Source: Candidatus Opimibacter skivensis
GTDB taxonomy: Bacteria > Bacteroidota > Bacteroidia > Chitinophagales > Saprospiraceae
Direction: 5' to 3'
Length of the DNA stretch: 64,000 nt
NCBI GenBank assembly: GCA_016721905.1
Contig: JADKHH010000026.1
Coordinates: forward strand, 1 to 64,000
Positions 1 through 12,700 of the stretch are shown here, piece after piece (within the stretch, counting starts at the first letter, position 1; each line of letters opens with the position of its first letter). The notes under the pieces were generated by a model. It was not told where the DNA came from. It searched no databases and was given only the letters and a program-made list of their open reading frames with translations. Position numbers and translations under genes: made by a program.

Positions 1-2605
1 ATTCGATGATGACTAGTTTTTGTACGATACGCTGATCGCCGGAAGTCACCACGAGGGTGTAGACGCCGGGATTAAAGTGATCGGTGATGATTTCGTGGGC
101 ATTGGTGCCGGCATCAAATTTCTGCTCATGCACTACCCTGCCGGACATGTCGACCAGCATCATTTGGCCTGCTGTGATAGCCTCGTCGATATAGACAGTG
201 ACCATCTCCTGGGCTGGATTCGGAAGGACCTTGACACCAAATCCCGATGCAGCAAACGTGACACTCTGCAATGGGGAGTAATCAAAACGGCCATCAAAAT
301 CAAACTGGCGGAGACGGTAATAGTTCTTGCCTGGTGAGGCATTGCGGTCTGTGAACTCGTAAGCATGGACACTTCTCGATTCGTCATCTGCCTCTACCCT
401 GCCGATGGTGCGGAAGGTGCGTCCCTGGTCATTAGAGCGCTGTACTTCGAAATGTGAATTATTGATTTCATCGGCGGTGGTCCAGTCGAGTTGTGCGATC
501 TGATCGCCGGCTGCCTGTGCATTGAAAGTGAGCCAGGTCAGTGGGAGGATAGCGCATTCGATCGTGCTGTCGATGACATAGGGTGTATAATAGGTGATCG
601 TATCATCACCAAAGCCGCCTCCCGCGAGATCCACGCTGACGGTCAGGCCGAGCGTCGGGTCACGGGTGATATTGAGCAGTCCCGGATTGGGGATCGTGAA
701 ACACACCTGATGGATGATGACGGGCACGCCCATGGTGACCGCCAGGGATCCGCTATTGCCTGAACTATTTAACAAGATTAGATTAAATGATCCGCACGCA
801 TTCAATTCCTGACTCATATCAGTCATCACACAAGATTCATTGAAGACGACCGGATTAGCTCCGTTATTACAATCCATAAAAAATCCTGTGGTGTAACTGG
901 TCACATTGCCTGTAAAGAGCGGTGTGTATTCCAGGGCATAGCAGAGGACATTGTTTTGGCAATCGCTGTTGCTGACGCAAGGAAAAGGTGCGCTGTTGTC
1001 TTCACCGTCCTGCAATAATACCCAGCGCATCGTCGATGGTAGCTGGCAGGAGTTGACGGTAATGATGACTATATCACTATCTGTGCACAGATTGACATCT
1101 GTGTATGTATACGTCAGTGTCTGGGTGCCAAAACTTGGATCGAACATATTGCCGGTCACGCCGGTGCCACTCCATGTACCACCGACAGGTGTGCCCGTGA
1201 GTGTGATATCCGGATCGTCCACGCAAGCAGGAGGATAGGTGCCTGCATCCGCGACAGGTGCCGTATTGACGGTGATGTCAATGGTGCAGTTGGCGGAGCA
1301 GAGATTGACATCTGTATACGTGTAGGTGACTACATTGACACCTGGACTTGCGATAGCGGGATCAAACATGCCGCCGGATACACCGGTTCCGGAATAAACA
1401 CCTCCTGGAGGTGTAGTACCTGTGAGGGTGTAGGCGGGTTCATTGCTACAGAGTGTGGTGTCATTTGGACACGTGACGACTGGTAGTGGATTGATGGTGA
1501 CCGAGATCGGATACAGCACGCTTTCGCATGTTGTGGTTGTATTGATGAGAGTGAGATCTGCATTATAGGTTCCTGGCACTGCGCCTCCGGGTATCGTTAG
1601 CATGATGGGGCTGACTGGCAGGGCGGTCGGTGGTACATCTACAAAGCCTTCGGCTTCTGCGGCTGGGTTCCAGTTGATCTTGAATTGATTGGGGCTGCCC
1701 ATGGCGCCGGAGTAGGATAGATTTGCCATCGTGGTACCGGAGCAGACGATGGGGTTGGAGCCGATGGTGGCGGAGGGTTTGGCATTAACTTCAACAGTAA
1801 CATTGTCAAAAAAAGCAGTCTGGTTAGCTGCAGTTGAGCCTTGCCAATATGCGGCCATCATATTGAGTGCTGTACCGGTATATGTATTGTCAGTTGCAGT
1901 ACCTTGAGACACCAAAGTTCCGGAGAGTGGATCAGCGAATGCACTCGCTCCATCATTTCTAAGAAATAATTCCCAAACACCACCTGCACAGGGGTTATAA
2001 GTGACTTTTACACTTAAGTACTGATTTCCAAAATCGGTAAGACCTGTTGTATTGGAAGTTATTATATTCGTGACATCGGCGATTGCATTTAATCCTGTAG
2101 AGTACCGAGCAAGTCTCACTGGATCCGTGGTTCCTGATTGGCCCAATACTACTGCATAACCATTACCGGTACTATTACTTGTAGCTGTTTCTCCAGCAAT
2201 AATAAAAGCAACACCATAGCTGCCAGGTGCAAAACCTGCAGGGTCTGTTCGGATCTGCCGCATATTAAACGTCCAGGTGATGATACCACCACTGTTTAAG
2301 ACTGTATTATAAGGAGCAGGGAAATCTGAAGTTGGTGAAGTTACAAGTACGTAGCCGTCCACATTTCCACTTCCACTTGCATCATTAGTGAGTTCTAATT
2401 GCTGAGGGCTGGTATTCCTTCTTGCACCCCAGTCGACACCCATTCTGTATACATCCCATGCACTTCCACCAATATTACCAGATGTTGTATATGCAGGATC
2501 TGTACTGTCACTAAAGTCATCATTAAAGACCACAACCTGTGCAAAGGAAAATTCCATCACAAAAGTGAGTGCGAAGAGGAGAAGATATTTAAGGTTAGGT
2601 TTCAC
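1..2605 (-). CDS. Secreted Ig-like multidomain protein with type A T9SS C-terminal sorting domain (stop codon just outside the window)
   Basis: 868 codons are readable from a GTG at 2605 to position 2. Base 1 gives the T of the next codon, so the stop is probably just off the edge. Residues 1-22 form a signal peptide (KPNLKYLLLFALTF core, FSFA/Q cleavage). Residues about 24-270 look like a lectin- or LamG-like beta-sandwich. Residues about 277-375 are an Ig-like domain also found in the 51218-59425 protein. Two PKD/Ig-like segments with the motif VTYTYTDVNLC follow, then a domain with several cysteines. An Fn3-like segment (LDWTTADEINNSHFEVQRS) comes before the last ~78 residues, which are a classic type A sorting tail: LPNPAQE, MMLVDMSGRVV, NPGVYTLVV, QKLVIIE. 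Known for the family: such proteins cross the outer membrane by T9SS and are attached or released after tail cleavage. The start is uncertain: the frame stays open upstream without ATG, and a TTG at 2668 would give a 21-residue longer n-region. The function is probably adhesion or matrix, inferred only from domains. Confidence 0.85.
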   Translation of the reverse strand, partial: MKPNLKYLLLFALTFVMEFSFAQVVVFNDDFSDSTDPAYTTSGNIGGSAWDVYRMGVDWGARRNTSPQQLELTNDASGSGNVDGYVLVTSPTSDFPAPYNTVLNSGGIITWTFNMRQIRTDPAGFAPGSYGVAFIIAGETATSNSTGNGYAVVLGQSGTTDPVRLARYSTGLNAIADVTNIITSNTTGLTDFGNQYLSVKVTYNPCAGGVWELFLRNDGASAFADPLSGTLVSQGTATDNTYTGTALNMMAAYWQGSTAANQTAFFDNVTVEVNAKPSATIGSNPIVCSGTTMANLSYSGAMGSPNQFKINWNPAAEAEGFVDVPPTALPVSPIMLTIPGGAVPGTYNADLTLINTTTTCESVLYPISVTINPLPVVTCPNDTTLCSNEPAYTLTGTTPPGGVYSGTGVSGGMFDPAIASPGVNVVTYTYTDVNLCSANCTIDITVNTAPVADAGTYPPACVDDPDITLTGTPVGGTWSGTGVTGNMFDPSFGTQTLTYTYTDVNLCTDSDIVIITVNSCQLPSTMRWVLLQDGEDNSAPFPCVSNSDCQNNVLCYALEYTPLFTGNVTSYTTGFFMDCNNGANPVVFNESCVMTDMSQELNACGSFNLILLNSSGNSGSLAVTMGVPVIIHQVCFTIPNPGLLNITRDPTLGLTVSVDLAGGGFGDDTITYYTPYVIDSTIECAILPLTWLTFNAQAAGDQIAQLDWTTADEINNSHFEVQRSNDQGRTFRTIGRVEADDESRSVHAYEFTDRNASPGKNYYRLRQFDFDGRFDYSPLQSVTFAASGFGVKVLPNPAQEMVTVYIDEAITAGQMMLVDMSGRVVHEQKFDAGTNAHEIITDHFNPGVYTLVVTSGDQRIVQKLVIIE

Positions 2606-3307
2606 TCGGGTCAGGTCTTTTAAAAAGGGATATTGCAAAATAGAATGTACTAATTGGTCATTCGTCAACGTATTAGCATTAACGAAGAACTGAAGAGCAT
2701 GACTTGTATAGGGGGAAACACTTGAAGAGAATTGGCTTTCATCAGTTTAATATCTTTTGGGTTCTATCGTGTGATATCGACAGGATTCTCTAGTGTGTTT
2801 GGGTGTTACTATGATGCTAAAATATACTTTTATTTGGATTGCAACTTTATTTTGAGTTTGTTTTGAAGCTTTCCAAATAATCGTTCAGATGACACCTCAA
2901 GGATCGGGCAGCAAGATACAGGGCCAAAATATATATACTGATCATCGCAGATCAATAGATTGTAAATTCTGCGCATCTGTAAATTACTCCTGACCAAACA
3001 TATAGATGCAGACTTCAATACTTAAACCTCTTTCACCTGGCCGGTGATAGATATTAAATACTAATTACATGTGTCTTCCGAAAGGAATCCTGATGAAAAA
3101 TAAAATGAAATTTCCTATATAACGAAAGTTATATGCGGGAAGATCACGGAGCGGGGAGGCCCCTTCCTATTTCGACTGCCTTAAACGCATCCTCGTACGC
3201 CCGCGGTTGGTGAGCTGTAGCAACAGGATTAGCGTCTGCAGGTCGAACTACAATACAGCGCCTGTTTTCCGCTCCACTCCATCCCGCGCATGGAAATCCA
3301 GGGGGGA

Positions 3308-3667
3308 TCGTTTCGGCTACGCTCAACGACCGGGAGTTTTACACGGCGCACAGATTTCTTTTGATTCTGCATTAGACACAGCTCCTTCTAATTGTCGTCT
3401 CGGCTCCGCTCGACGACCGGGATTATTACGCGGAGCACAGATTTCTTTTGATTCCCCACTAGATGCAGATCCTACTCGATGACGATTCGACTCCGCTCAA
3501 CGTCAATAAAAATGAGCCCAGGAAACAATGAAGACGTCGAGCGGAGCCGAGACGACAAGTGCAATGTCACTCGAATGGGTAATAACTTTAGAGGCTGTGT
3601 CATGAGCACAAATCCCGGTCGTCGAGAACGGACTTGTGCTGAGCGGAGCCGAAGTAGCCGAGACGAA
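3308..3667. repeat. Cluster of five GAGCGGAGCCGA-type interspersed repeat copies
   Basis: Copies of a ~20-bp element with core TTCGRCTMCGCTCRACGAC or its reverse complement. Plus orientation: 3311-3333, 3399-3420 and 3487-3504. Inverted: 3533-3556 and 3614-3667, the last containing a second partial copy. Single copies recur at 33427-33445, 60150-60172 and 61732-61755, always between genes. The opposed copies at 3487-3504 and 3533-3556 could form a stem if transcribed. Similar short intergenic elements occur in some Bacteroidota genomes (from memory, not searched). The role is unknown. Confidence 0.65.
3311..3477. repeat. Direct repeat of about 75 bp with 87-bp spacing
   Basis: The block starting CGGCTACGCTCAACGACC at 3314 and running to about 3386 is repeated at 3401-3473. 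Differences are scattered substitutions. The shared part includes CACAGATTTCTTTTGATTC. Each copy begins with the interspersed GAGCGGAGCCGA-type element, so the unit is that element plus about 55 bp of flank. It looks like a local tandem duplication. No coding potential was seen. Confidence 0.7.
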
Positions 3668-3694
3668 CATTGCTGGAACTTCGAGAGGGAATAA

Positions 3695-3725
3695 AACCCA
3701 GGGAGGTGACTCACGTCACCTCCCT
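3695..3725 (-). terminator. Rho-independent terminator of giant A
   Basis: AGGGAGGTGAC (3700-3710) pairs perfectly with GTCACCTCCCT (3715-3725) around the loop TCAC. Read on the minus strand, the 11-bp stem is followed by GGGTTTTATT. It lies 7 bases past the stop codon at 3732-3734, so it fits as the end of the giant A transcript. Confidence 0.85.
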
Positions 3726-3731
3726 GCTTCG

Positions 3732-6700
3732 CTAATTCATAATTTGTATCGTTCCCATGGCTTCAAAACTTCCGGTGGAAGTGAGGGTCATGGCCTTGGG
3801 TAGTCCATTTTCCTTGTTATTCTGGAGCAGGATGTTGTTTAACCTCAGATTACCTTCTACGTAGATGGCACCTCCATTGGTGGCAGCGCTGGCATTTTTC
3901 AAGGCCACATAGGCTACGGTCAGGGTTTTGCCCTGCTGCAGATGGAAAATCCTGGATGCGTTGTTTCCTGAAATCATCAGATCAAACAACCCTACACCTG
4001 TGATCGTCAGATCCTTGTCGATCGTGATCTCCCCACTGGTCAAGACAATCGGATTGCCTGAGAGGGATGGCGCAAAAGTGATGGTCGAACCTGCAGGAGC
4101 ACATGAGACCACTTCACGCAATGAGCCCGGCCCACTGTCATTGTTATTGGTCACAATCACCGAGTATACATAGATCGTCTGCACCTGGTTAGGCGCTGCA
4201 TTTCCGCAAGCATCCACAAGATGCCATGTCCTGGAGATGATGTAGGTACATGCGCAGGATCCATTGACCACATTATCCGTAAAGGTGGCATTGAGTGAAC
4301 TGCTGCAACCATCACTCTCGTTGGTCACATCACCGGTGATGCCTACAGTGGCATTGTACTGACAAAGTTCATTTGCAAAAATGGTGATATCCGGAGGACG
4401 GGTAAACGAAGGTGGCGTGTGATCACCACCGGAAATAACCATTTGTTGTGCATTCAATGCATTGTTGCATTGATCCTTGACACTGAAGGTGTATATGATA
4501 GCCCATGAGCAATCATTGCCTATCAATTGCGTATTGGTCAGTGTGACAATGATCGATGCACCACAATTGTCTGTATACCCTGCTCCGGCGGTGACAGGAT
4601 TAAATGGATACGTGGCGATCGCAGTGGCTTTGCATGCATTATTGTTGAGCGATGTCATCGGTGGCATACCTGTCGGTGCCGTGAGGTCACCACCTGAATG
4701 GGTAATGTTTTGATTGAGCAAGGCATTACCGCAGATATCCACCACTTTGTATGCATAGATGATGATCCATCCGCAATCGTCTCCGATCAATGTCGTATCC
4801 ACCGGTATCGCAGTGACTGGTCCTCCGCAGTTGTCTGTATAGTATGTGGCCAGGACAGTAGCATTAAATGGTACTGCCACCACAGCCATTGACAAACATA
4901 CATTATTACTAAAGGATCCCGGTGGAGCTGAACCTACCGGAGGTGTAGTGTCATTGATATGGATGATCGCTACGGCGGTACTGGAATTTCCACAAAGGTC
5001 TGTGATGACATATGTCCTGGTGACCACGATCGGACAAGTGCCCGCTGATGTCTGGCTGCTTGTGACGGTTAGCGAAGCATCATTGGCGCAAGCATCTGAG
5101 ATAGACAAGCCGAGTGCTTCAAGTGCAGCAACAGTTGTCACGGCAGCAGGTGCATTGGAAGCTGAGCATCCTGTGACGTTTACCAATGGAATGCTGCCTG
5201 AGACAGATGGCGGAGTATCATCCACTACACTGATGACCTGTGTGGCCGTTGTGCTGTTCGAACATGCGTCTGTTGCTGTCCAGGTCCTGGTCACAACATA
5301 CTCACCGGCACATACACCTGGTGTGGTTTGATCTGCAAAATTGAGTGTGAAGGAACTTCCACAACCATCAGTTGCGGTTGCCTGCGCAAATGAAGGCACA
5401 GCAGGACAATGTATAACGGAAGGTGCAGGCAATGATGCGATGACAGGTCCGGTAACATCCTCTACGTTGATGGTTTGTGATGCATTGGATACATTTCCAC
5501 AATCATCCGTGGCTGTCCAGGTGCGGGTCACGCTATACTCTCCTGCACAATCACCATTGGTGGTCACATCATTGAACACCAGACTAAACGCACTGCCACA
5601 ATTGTCAGAAGCCGTCGCTGTTGCAAAGGAAGGAGTAGCAGGGCAATTGATAGTGGATGGAGCAGGAAGTGAATTAATGACGGGAGCAGTGACATCCTGG
5701 ACATGGATCGTCTGAAGTGTTGTAGATATATTTCCACAATCATCGGTAGCCGTCCAGGTACGCGTCACACTATATTCTCCCGCGCAATCTCCAAAAGTCG
5801 TTACATCATTAAATACCAGATTGAATGCACTACCACAGTCATCTGTAGCTACAGCCGTTTCAAATGCAGGCGTAGCGGGGCAATTGATTGTTGTCGGTGC
5901 AGGAAGTGCATTGAAAACAGGTGCTGTGACATCCTGTACATGGATGGTCTGGGATGCAGTGGAAATATTTCCACAATCATCAGTGGCCGTCCAGGTCCTG
6001 GTCACACTATATTCTCCCGCGCAATCACCATTGGTGGTCACATCTGCAAATACCAAACTGAAAGCACTGCCGCAGTTATCTGTTGCAACTGCTGTAGCAA
6101 AAGATGGTACTGCCGGACAATTGATGGTGGTTGGAGCAGGAAGTGAATTTATAACCGGAGCGGTGACATCCTGTACATGGATCGTCTGGGATGCAGTGGA
6201 AATATTTCCGCAATCATCGGTAGCGGTCCAGGTGCGGGTCACACTATATTCCCCTGCACAATCTCCGAAAGTCGTCACATCATTAAATACAAGACTAAAG
6301 GCACTGCCGCAGTCATCTGTGGCTGAGGCCGTAGCAAAGGATGGAGTGGCAGGACAATCAATCGTACTGACCGCAGGTAGTGGGGCGATAACAGGTGCTG
6401 TAACATCCTGCACATTGATCGTTTGTGCCGCGATGGACACATTACCACAATCATCCGTAGCTGTCCACGTGCGGGTTACACTATATTCTCCAGCGCAATC
6501 ACCAAAGGTGGTCACATCATCAAATACTATACTGAAGTTACTACCACAGTTATCGGTAGCTGTGGCGGTCGCGAAGGAAGGCGTTGCAGGACAATTGATG
6601 GTCGACAAGCCAGGCAGTGCATCGAAAACAGGTGCAGTGATATCCTGAACATTGATTGTCTGTGAAGAAGTTGAAGCATTGCCACATGCATCTGTTGCCG

Positions 6701-9700
6701 TCCAGGTTCTGGTGACAGCATACTCGCCGGCACAGTCACCCAAAGTAGTCACATCATTATAGGTCAGGGTAAAAGCAGATCCACAGGCATCTGAAGCTGT
6801 CGCTATTGCAAACACAGGTGTTGCAGGGCAATCAATCAAGGAAGGCGCAGGCAGCACGTCAATGACAGGTGCGTCCGTATCTATCACATGGATGGTTTGT
6901 GATGCTGTTGAAATATTTCCGCAGTCATCAGTAGCTGTCCATGTTCTGGTCACACTATATTCTCCGGCGCAATCGCCATTGGTGGTCACATCATTGAACA
7001 CCAGGCTAAAAGCACTGCCACATGCGTCCGTTGCCGATGCTGCCGCAAATGATGGAGTTGATGGACAATTAATAGTAGACGGTGCAGGCAGGGCTGCGAT
7101 GACAGGTGCATCTGTATCGATGACGTTGATGACCTGAGCCTTTGTAGAAACATTTCCGCAATCATCTATAGCTGTCCACGTCCTGGTCACTGTGTACTCC
7201 CCTGCGCAATCGCCCAACGCAGTCACATCTGCAAACTCAAGCGTAAAGGCACTACCACAGGCATCTGTAGCAGTTGCTGTTGCAAAAGATGGTGTGGATG
7301 GACAATTGATGGTGGATGTAGCAGGTAGTGCGCCAATAACAGGTGCATCTGTATCGATGACATGTATGGTCTGTGATGCGGTGGATGCATTACCGCATGC
7401 ATCTGTTGCAGTCCATGTTCTGGTTACATCGTACTCGCCTGCACACTCACCATTGGTTGTTACATCCGAATAGGTTAGTGTGAAAGAACTTGCACATGCA
7501 TCAGTAGCTATGGCCTGGGTAAAGGCAGGTATTGCAGGACAGTTGATGGTCGTGGGCGCAGGTAATGCGGCAATGACAGGTGCGCTGACATCAATCACGT
7601 GGATCGTCTGTGCTGCTGTGGACGAATTGCCACATTGATCTGTGGCTGTCCATGTCCTTGTTACACTATACTCTCCTGCACATTCGCCAGGCGTTGTCTG
7701 ATCGGTAGAAACCAACGTAAATGAACTTCCGCAAAGATCTGAAGCGGTAGCTACTGCAAAAACAGGTGCCGCAGGACATTCAATCGTTGAAGGTGCGGGT
7801 AATGCATTTATTACTGGTGCCGTTGTGTCTTGCACCGTAATAACCTGCACTGCTGTAGATACATTATCACAATCATCTGTTGCTGTCCATGTCCGAACGG
7901 CTGAATAATATCCGGAACATGCACCTGGAATGGTGGTGTCTTCAAAGAGGAGTGTAAATGCACTTGCACATTCGTCAGTCGCAGTGGCCACAGCAAACAC
8001 TGGTAATCCCGGGCAATCAATTGTATCCGGCAACGGTAATGTTGCGATCACAGGGGCAGTGACATCCTGCACATGGATGATTTGCGCTGCTATGGCAACA
8101 TTTCCACAGGCGTCTGTGGCGGTCCAGGTTCGTGTCGTAGTGTATTCCCCATTACATGCACCTGATACTGTGGCATCATTATAGGTCAATGTAAAAGCAC
8201 TTCCACATGCATCAGTTGCCGAAGCAATGGCAAATACCGGAGTTGCAGGACAATCAATAGTATCCACTGGAGGCAATGACGCTATAACGGGCGCGGTGAC
8301 ATCGATGACATGGATCGTCTGTGATGCGTTGGATACATTTCCACAAGCATCGGTCGCTGTCCATGTCCTGGTCACGCTGTATTCCCCTGCGCAGTCACCT
8401 GGAGTAGTCACATCATTATAGGTCAGGGTAAAAGCTGATCCGCAGGCATCTGTCACGGAAGCAACTGCAAATGCAGGTGTTGATGGACATTGGATTGTTG
8501 AAGGTGCGGGCAGTGTTGCGATCACAGGTGCATCTGTGTCGATTACATGAATGGTTTGTGATTTGGTGGATGAATTACCACACACATCCAGTGCTGTCCA
8601 GGTCCTCGTCACACTATACTCGCCAGCACAATCACCGGTAACAGTTGCATCAGTATATGTCAGGGAAAACTGACTACCGCATGCATCTGTGGCTGTTGCT
8701 ACTGCGAATGAAGGAGTAAGTGGACAATTGATCGTTGTGGGTGCAGGAAGCGCAGCGATAACCGGGGCTGTGATATCCTGCACGGTCACGGACTGACTTG
8801 CTGTGGCAGCGTTACCACATAAGTCAGTTGCTGTCCATATCCTGGTAATGGTATATTCTGAAGGGCAATCTCCTGGTATCGTGGAATCCATGGACGAAAG
8901 TGTAAATGGAAATCCGCATCCATCTGATGCAGCTACAGAAAATTGTGGTTGTGATGGGCAGCTGATCGTAGCGGTTGGCGGTACTGCAAAAATCATTGGT
9001 GGTGTAACATCCTGCACTGTAATGGTCTGGGCTGCTGTGGAGATATTTCCGCAAGCGTCTATTGCAGTCCATGTGCGGGTAACACTGTATTCACCGGGGC
9101 AATCACCTGGTGTATTGACATCAGCGAAATTTAAACTAAAAGAACTGCCGCAAGCATCCGTGGCTGTTGCTGTAACAAAGGAAGGTGTAGCCGGGCAATT
9201 AATGGTTGAAGGTGCGGGCAATGTTGAAATCACCGGACCTGTGACATCCTGCACATTGATCGTTTGAGAAGCTGATGAGCTGTTACCACAGCCATCTGTT
9301 GCAATCCAGGTTCTGGTCACACTGTATGCACCTGCACAGCCTCCCGGGGTTGACTGGTCTGAATGCGTCAGGGTGAAAGAACTACCGCATGCATCAATGA
9401 TGACAGGTGTTGCAAATGATGGTACTGCCGGACAATTGATCGTCGAAGGTGCAGGGAGTGGATCAAAAACAGGAGCTGTCACATCCTGGACATTAATCGT
9501 TTGTGATGCTGTTGAGGTGTTGCCGCATTCATCTGTGGCTGTCCATGTTCGGGTCACTGAATAATTGCCTGCGCAAGCTCCGGGAGTTGTCACATCCACA
9601 AAAGTTAGTACAGGTGCTAGGCTACATGCATCCGTTGCTACGGCTGTTGCAAATGCAGGTAATGTTGGGCAGTTAATCGTAACTGGTGCTGGCAGCGGAT

Positions 9701-12700
9701 TGATGACAGGTGAAGTGTTATCTATTCTGGTATTATAGGTTGTAAAGCCCACATTACCACATCCATCTGTTGCCGTGACGGTAATCACTGCACTGCAGGT
9801 ACCGACAGTACTGGTTGAGTAGGTGATGGTACCGAGGCAATCATCGGTTACAGTTGTAGCTGCGAGTGCTGCGGCCTCTGCCGCTGCTGCAGTTGGATAA
9901 CATCCAGCGATAACGCCAGGTGTCAGGATAGGGATGGCATTGTCGATACGTGTATTGTATGTAGTCATGGATTGGTTGCCGCATTCATCAGTGGCTGTTA
10001 CCGTAACAACTGCACTGCAGGTTCCTGCTGTACTTGCCTCAAAAGTGATGGTGCCAAGGCAATCATCTGTAGCAGAGGTGGCTAAAAGTGCGGCGGCTTC
10101 TGCTGCTGCTGTTGACTGATAGCATGGCGCAATTGAAGTTGCTGTAATCACCGGAGCCTGATTGTCAATCCTTGTATTGTAGGATGTGAACGACTGGTTG
10201 CCGCAAGGGTCAGTTGCCGTGACGGTTATTTCCGCGCTGCAAATGCCTACAGTACTGGCGGCAAACGTTACAAGACCGGTGCAATTATCCGTCGCTGATG
10301 TGGCTGCCAGTGATGCTGCTTCTGCTGCTGCTGTGGATGGATAACATTCAGCTATGCTACCCGTCATAATAACCGGAGCGGTGTCATCAAAAATCGAAAT
10401 GACCTGCGTGTATACCGCGGAGATATTACCACATGCATCGGTCACGGTCCAGGTATTGGTATAAGTACCTTCTTCATCGCAGGTGATGCCAGGCACAAAT
10501 GCTCCTGCTACTTCTACGATATTAGAAACATCGCCATCACAATTATCGGTCGCTACAGGTATCGCAGCTTGCGCCAGGGCTATGCCGGCTGCATTACTGC
10601 ATTCCAGCGTCGCATTCAGTGCGCCTGGAACAGTACTCCACACAGGAGAAGTGTTGTCTGTGATCGTAATCACTTGTGTATAAACTGCTGAAATATTGCC
10701 GCACGCGTCGGTCACGGTCCAGGTATTCGTATACGTTCCCTCTTGTGGGCAAGTCATACCCGGTACAAATGCTCCGGCTACTTCTACGATATTAGCCACA
10801 TTGCCATCACAATTATCGGAGGCCACCGGTATTGCAGCCTGGGCTAGTGCGATACCCGCTGCATTGCTGCATTCAAGTGTTACATCCAGTGCGCCTGCCA
10901 TGGTTGTCCATGTCGGAGCTGTGTTGTCCGTGATGGTGATCACTTGTGTGTATACATTGGAAATATTTCCACATGCATCTGTCACTGTCCATGTATTTGT
11001 ATACGTTCCTTCTTCAGGACAGGTCATACCGGGCACAAATGCGCCGGCCACTTCCACGATATTAGCCACATTGCCATCACAATTATCGGTCGCAACCGGT
11101 ATCGCAGCCTGGGCTAAAGCTATGCCGGCTGCATCACTGCATTCAAGTGTTACATCCAAAGCTCCTGCCATTGTTGTCCAGGTCGGAGATGTATTGTCCG
11201 TGATGGTAATCACTTGTGTGTACACTCCGGAGATATTTCCGCACGCGTCTGTCACGGTCCAGGTGTTGGTATAGGTCCCTTCTTCAGGGCAGGTCATACC
11301 TGGTACAAAGGCTCCGGCTACTTCTACGATATTAGCCACATCGCCATCACAATTGTCGGTCGCTACCGGTATCAAAGCTTGTGCTGCTGCAATACCAGCT
11401 GCATCACTGCATTCCAATGTTGCATCAAGTGCACCTGCAGCCGTCGTCCAGACGGGAGCAGTATTGTCTGTGATCGTGATCACTTGTGTGAATACTTGTG
11501 AAACATTACCACACGCGTCTGTCACCGTCCATGTGTTGGTGTACGTACCTTCTTGCGGACATATCATACCCGGTACAAAAGCCCCCGCTACTTCTACGAT
11601 ATTAGTCACATCGCCATCACAATTATCACTCGCCACAGGTATCAAGGCTTGCGCGGCAGCTATGCCTGCTGCATCACTGCACTCCAGGCTCGCATCTAAT
11701 GCGCCTGCCATTGTGGTCCATGTTGGTGCTGTATTATCGGTAATCGTAATCACTTGTGTGTATACTTCTGAAATATTACCGCAAGCATCGGTCACCGTCC
11801 ATGTATTGGTATACGTTCCTTCCTGAGGGCATGTCATGCCTGGCACAAATGCGCCGGCTATTTCTATGATATTAGTTACATCGACATCGCAATTATCGGT
11901 CGCAACAGGTATCGCAGCTTGTGCTAATGCTATACCAGCTGCATCACTACATTCCAATGTTATATCAAGTGCACCTGCCATTGTGGTCCATGCAGGTGAT
12001 GTATTATCTGTGATCGTGATCACTTGTGTGTAAACATCTGAAATATTACCACATGCATCGGTTACTGTCCACGTATTGGTATACGTTCCTTCTTCAGGAC
12101 AGGTCATTCCGGGAACAAATGCGCCGGCTACTTCTACGATATTAGCCACATTGCCATCACAATTATCGGTCGCTACGGGTATTGCAGCCTGAGCCAAAGC
12201 TATGCCGGCAGCATCACTGCATTCCAACGTCACATCCAAAGCACCTGCCATTGTTATCCATGTCGGAGATGTATTGTCCGTGATGGTGATCACTTGTGTG
12301 TACACTTCGGAGATATTTCCGCACGCATCTGTCACGGTCCACGTGTTGGTATAAGTCCCTTCTTCAGGGCAAGTCATACCTGGCACAAATGCTCCGGCTA
12401 CTTCGACGATATTAGCTACGTCGCCATCACAATTATCGGTCGCAACAGGTATCGCAGCTTGCGCTAATGCGATACCAGCTGCATCACTGCATTCCAGTGT
12501 TGCATCAAGTGCGCCTGCCATCGTGCTCCATGCAGGTGCTGTATTATCTGTGATCGTGATCACTTGTGTGTATACTTCTGAAATATTACCACAGGCGTCC
12601 GTTACTGTCCATGTATTAGTATAGGTCCCTTCCTGAGGGCATGTCATGCCTGGCACAAACGCACCGGCTACTTCTATGATATTAGTCACATCACCATCGC

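Larger units (their letters stand above)
2606..3694. other. Intergenic region with short repeats, no convincing gene
   Basis: About 1.1 kb between the T9SS-tail gene and the terminator of giant A. The first 500 bases are AT-rich and presumably carry the promoter of the gene at 1-2605; I could not place a clear TTG/TAnnTTTG Bacteroidota promoter. A small hairpin GGGG-AGG-CCCC lies at 3153-3163. From about 3308 the region turns into short direct and inverted repeats, listed separately. A 62-codon open frame at 2830-3018 on the minus strand has no recognisable features and is not called. Confidence 0.6.

Noticed and set aside
2830..3018. 62-codon minus-strand frame in the intergenic region
   Set aside because: Short and AT-rich, without recognisable features; likely chance.
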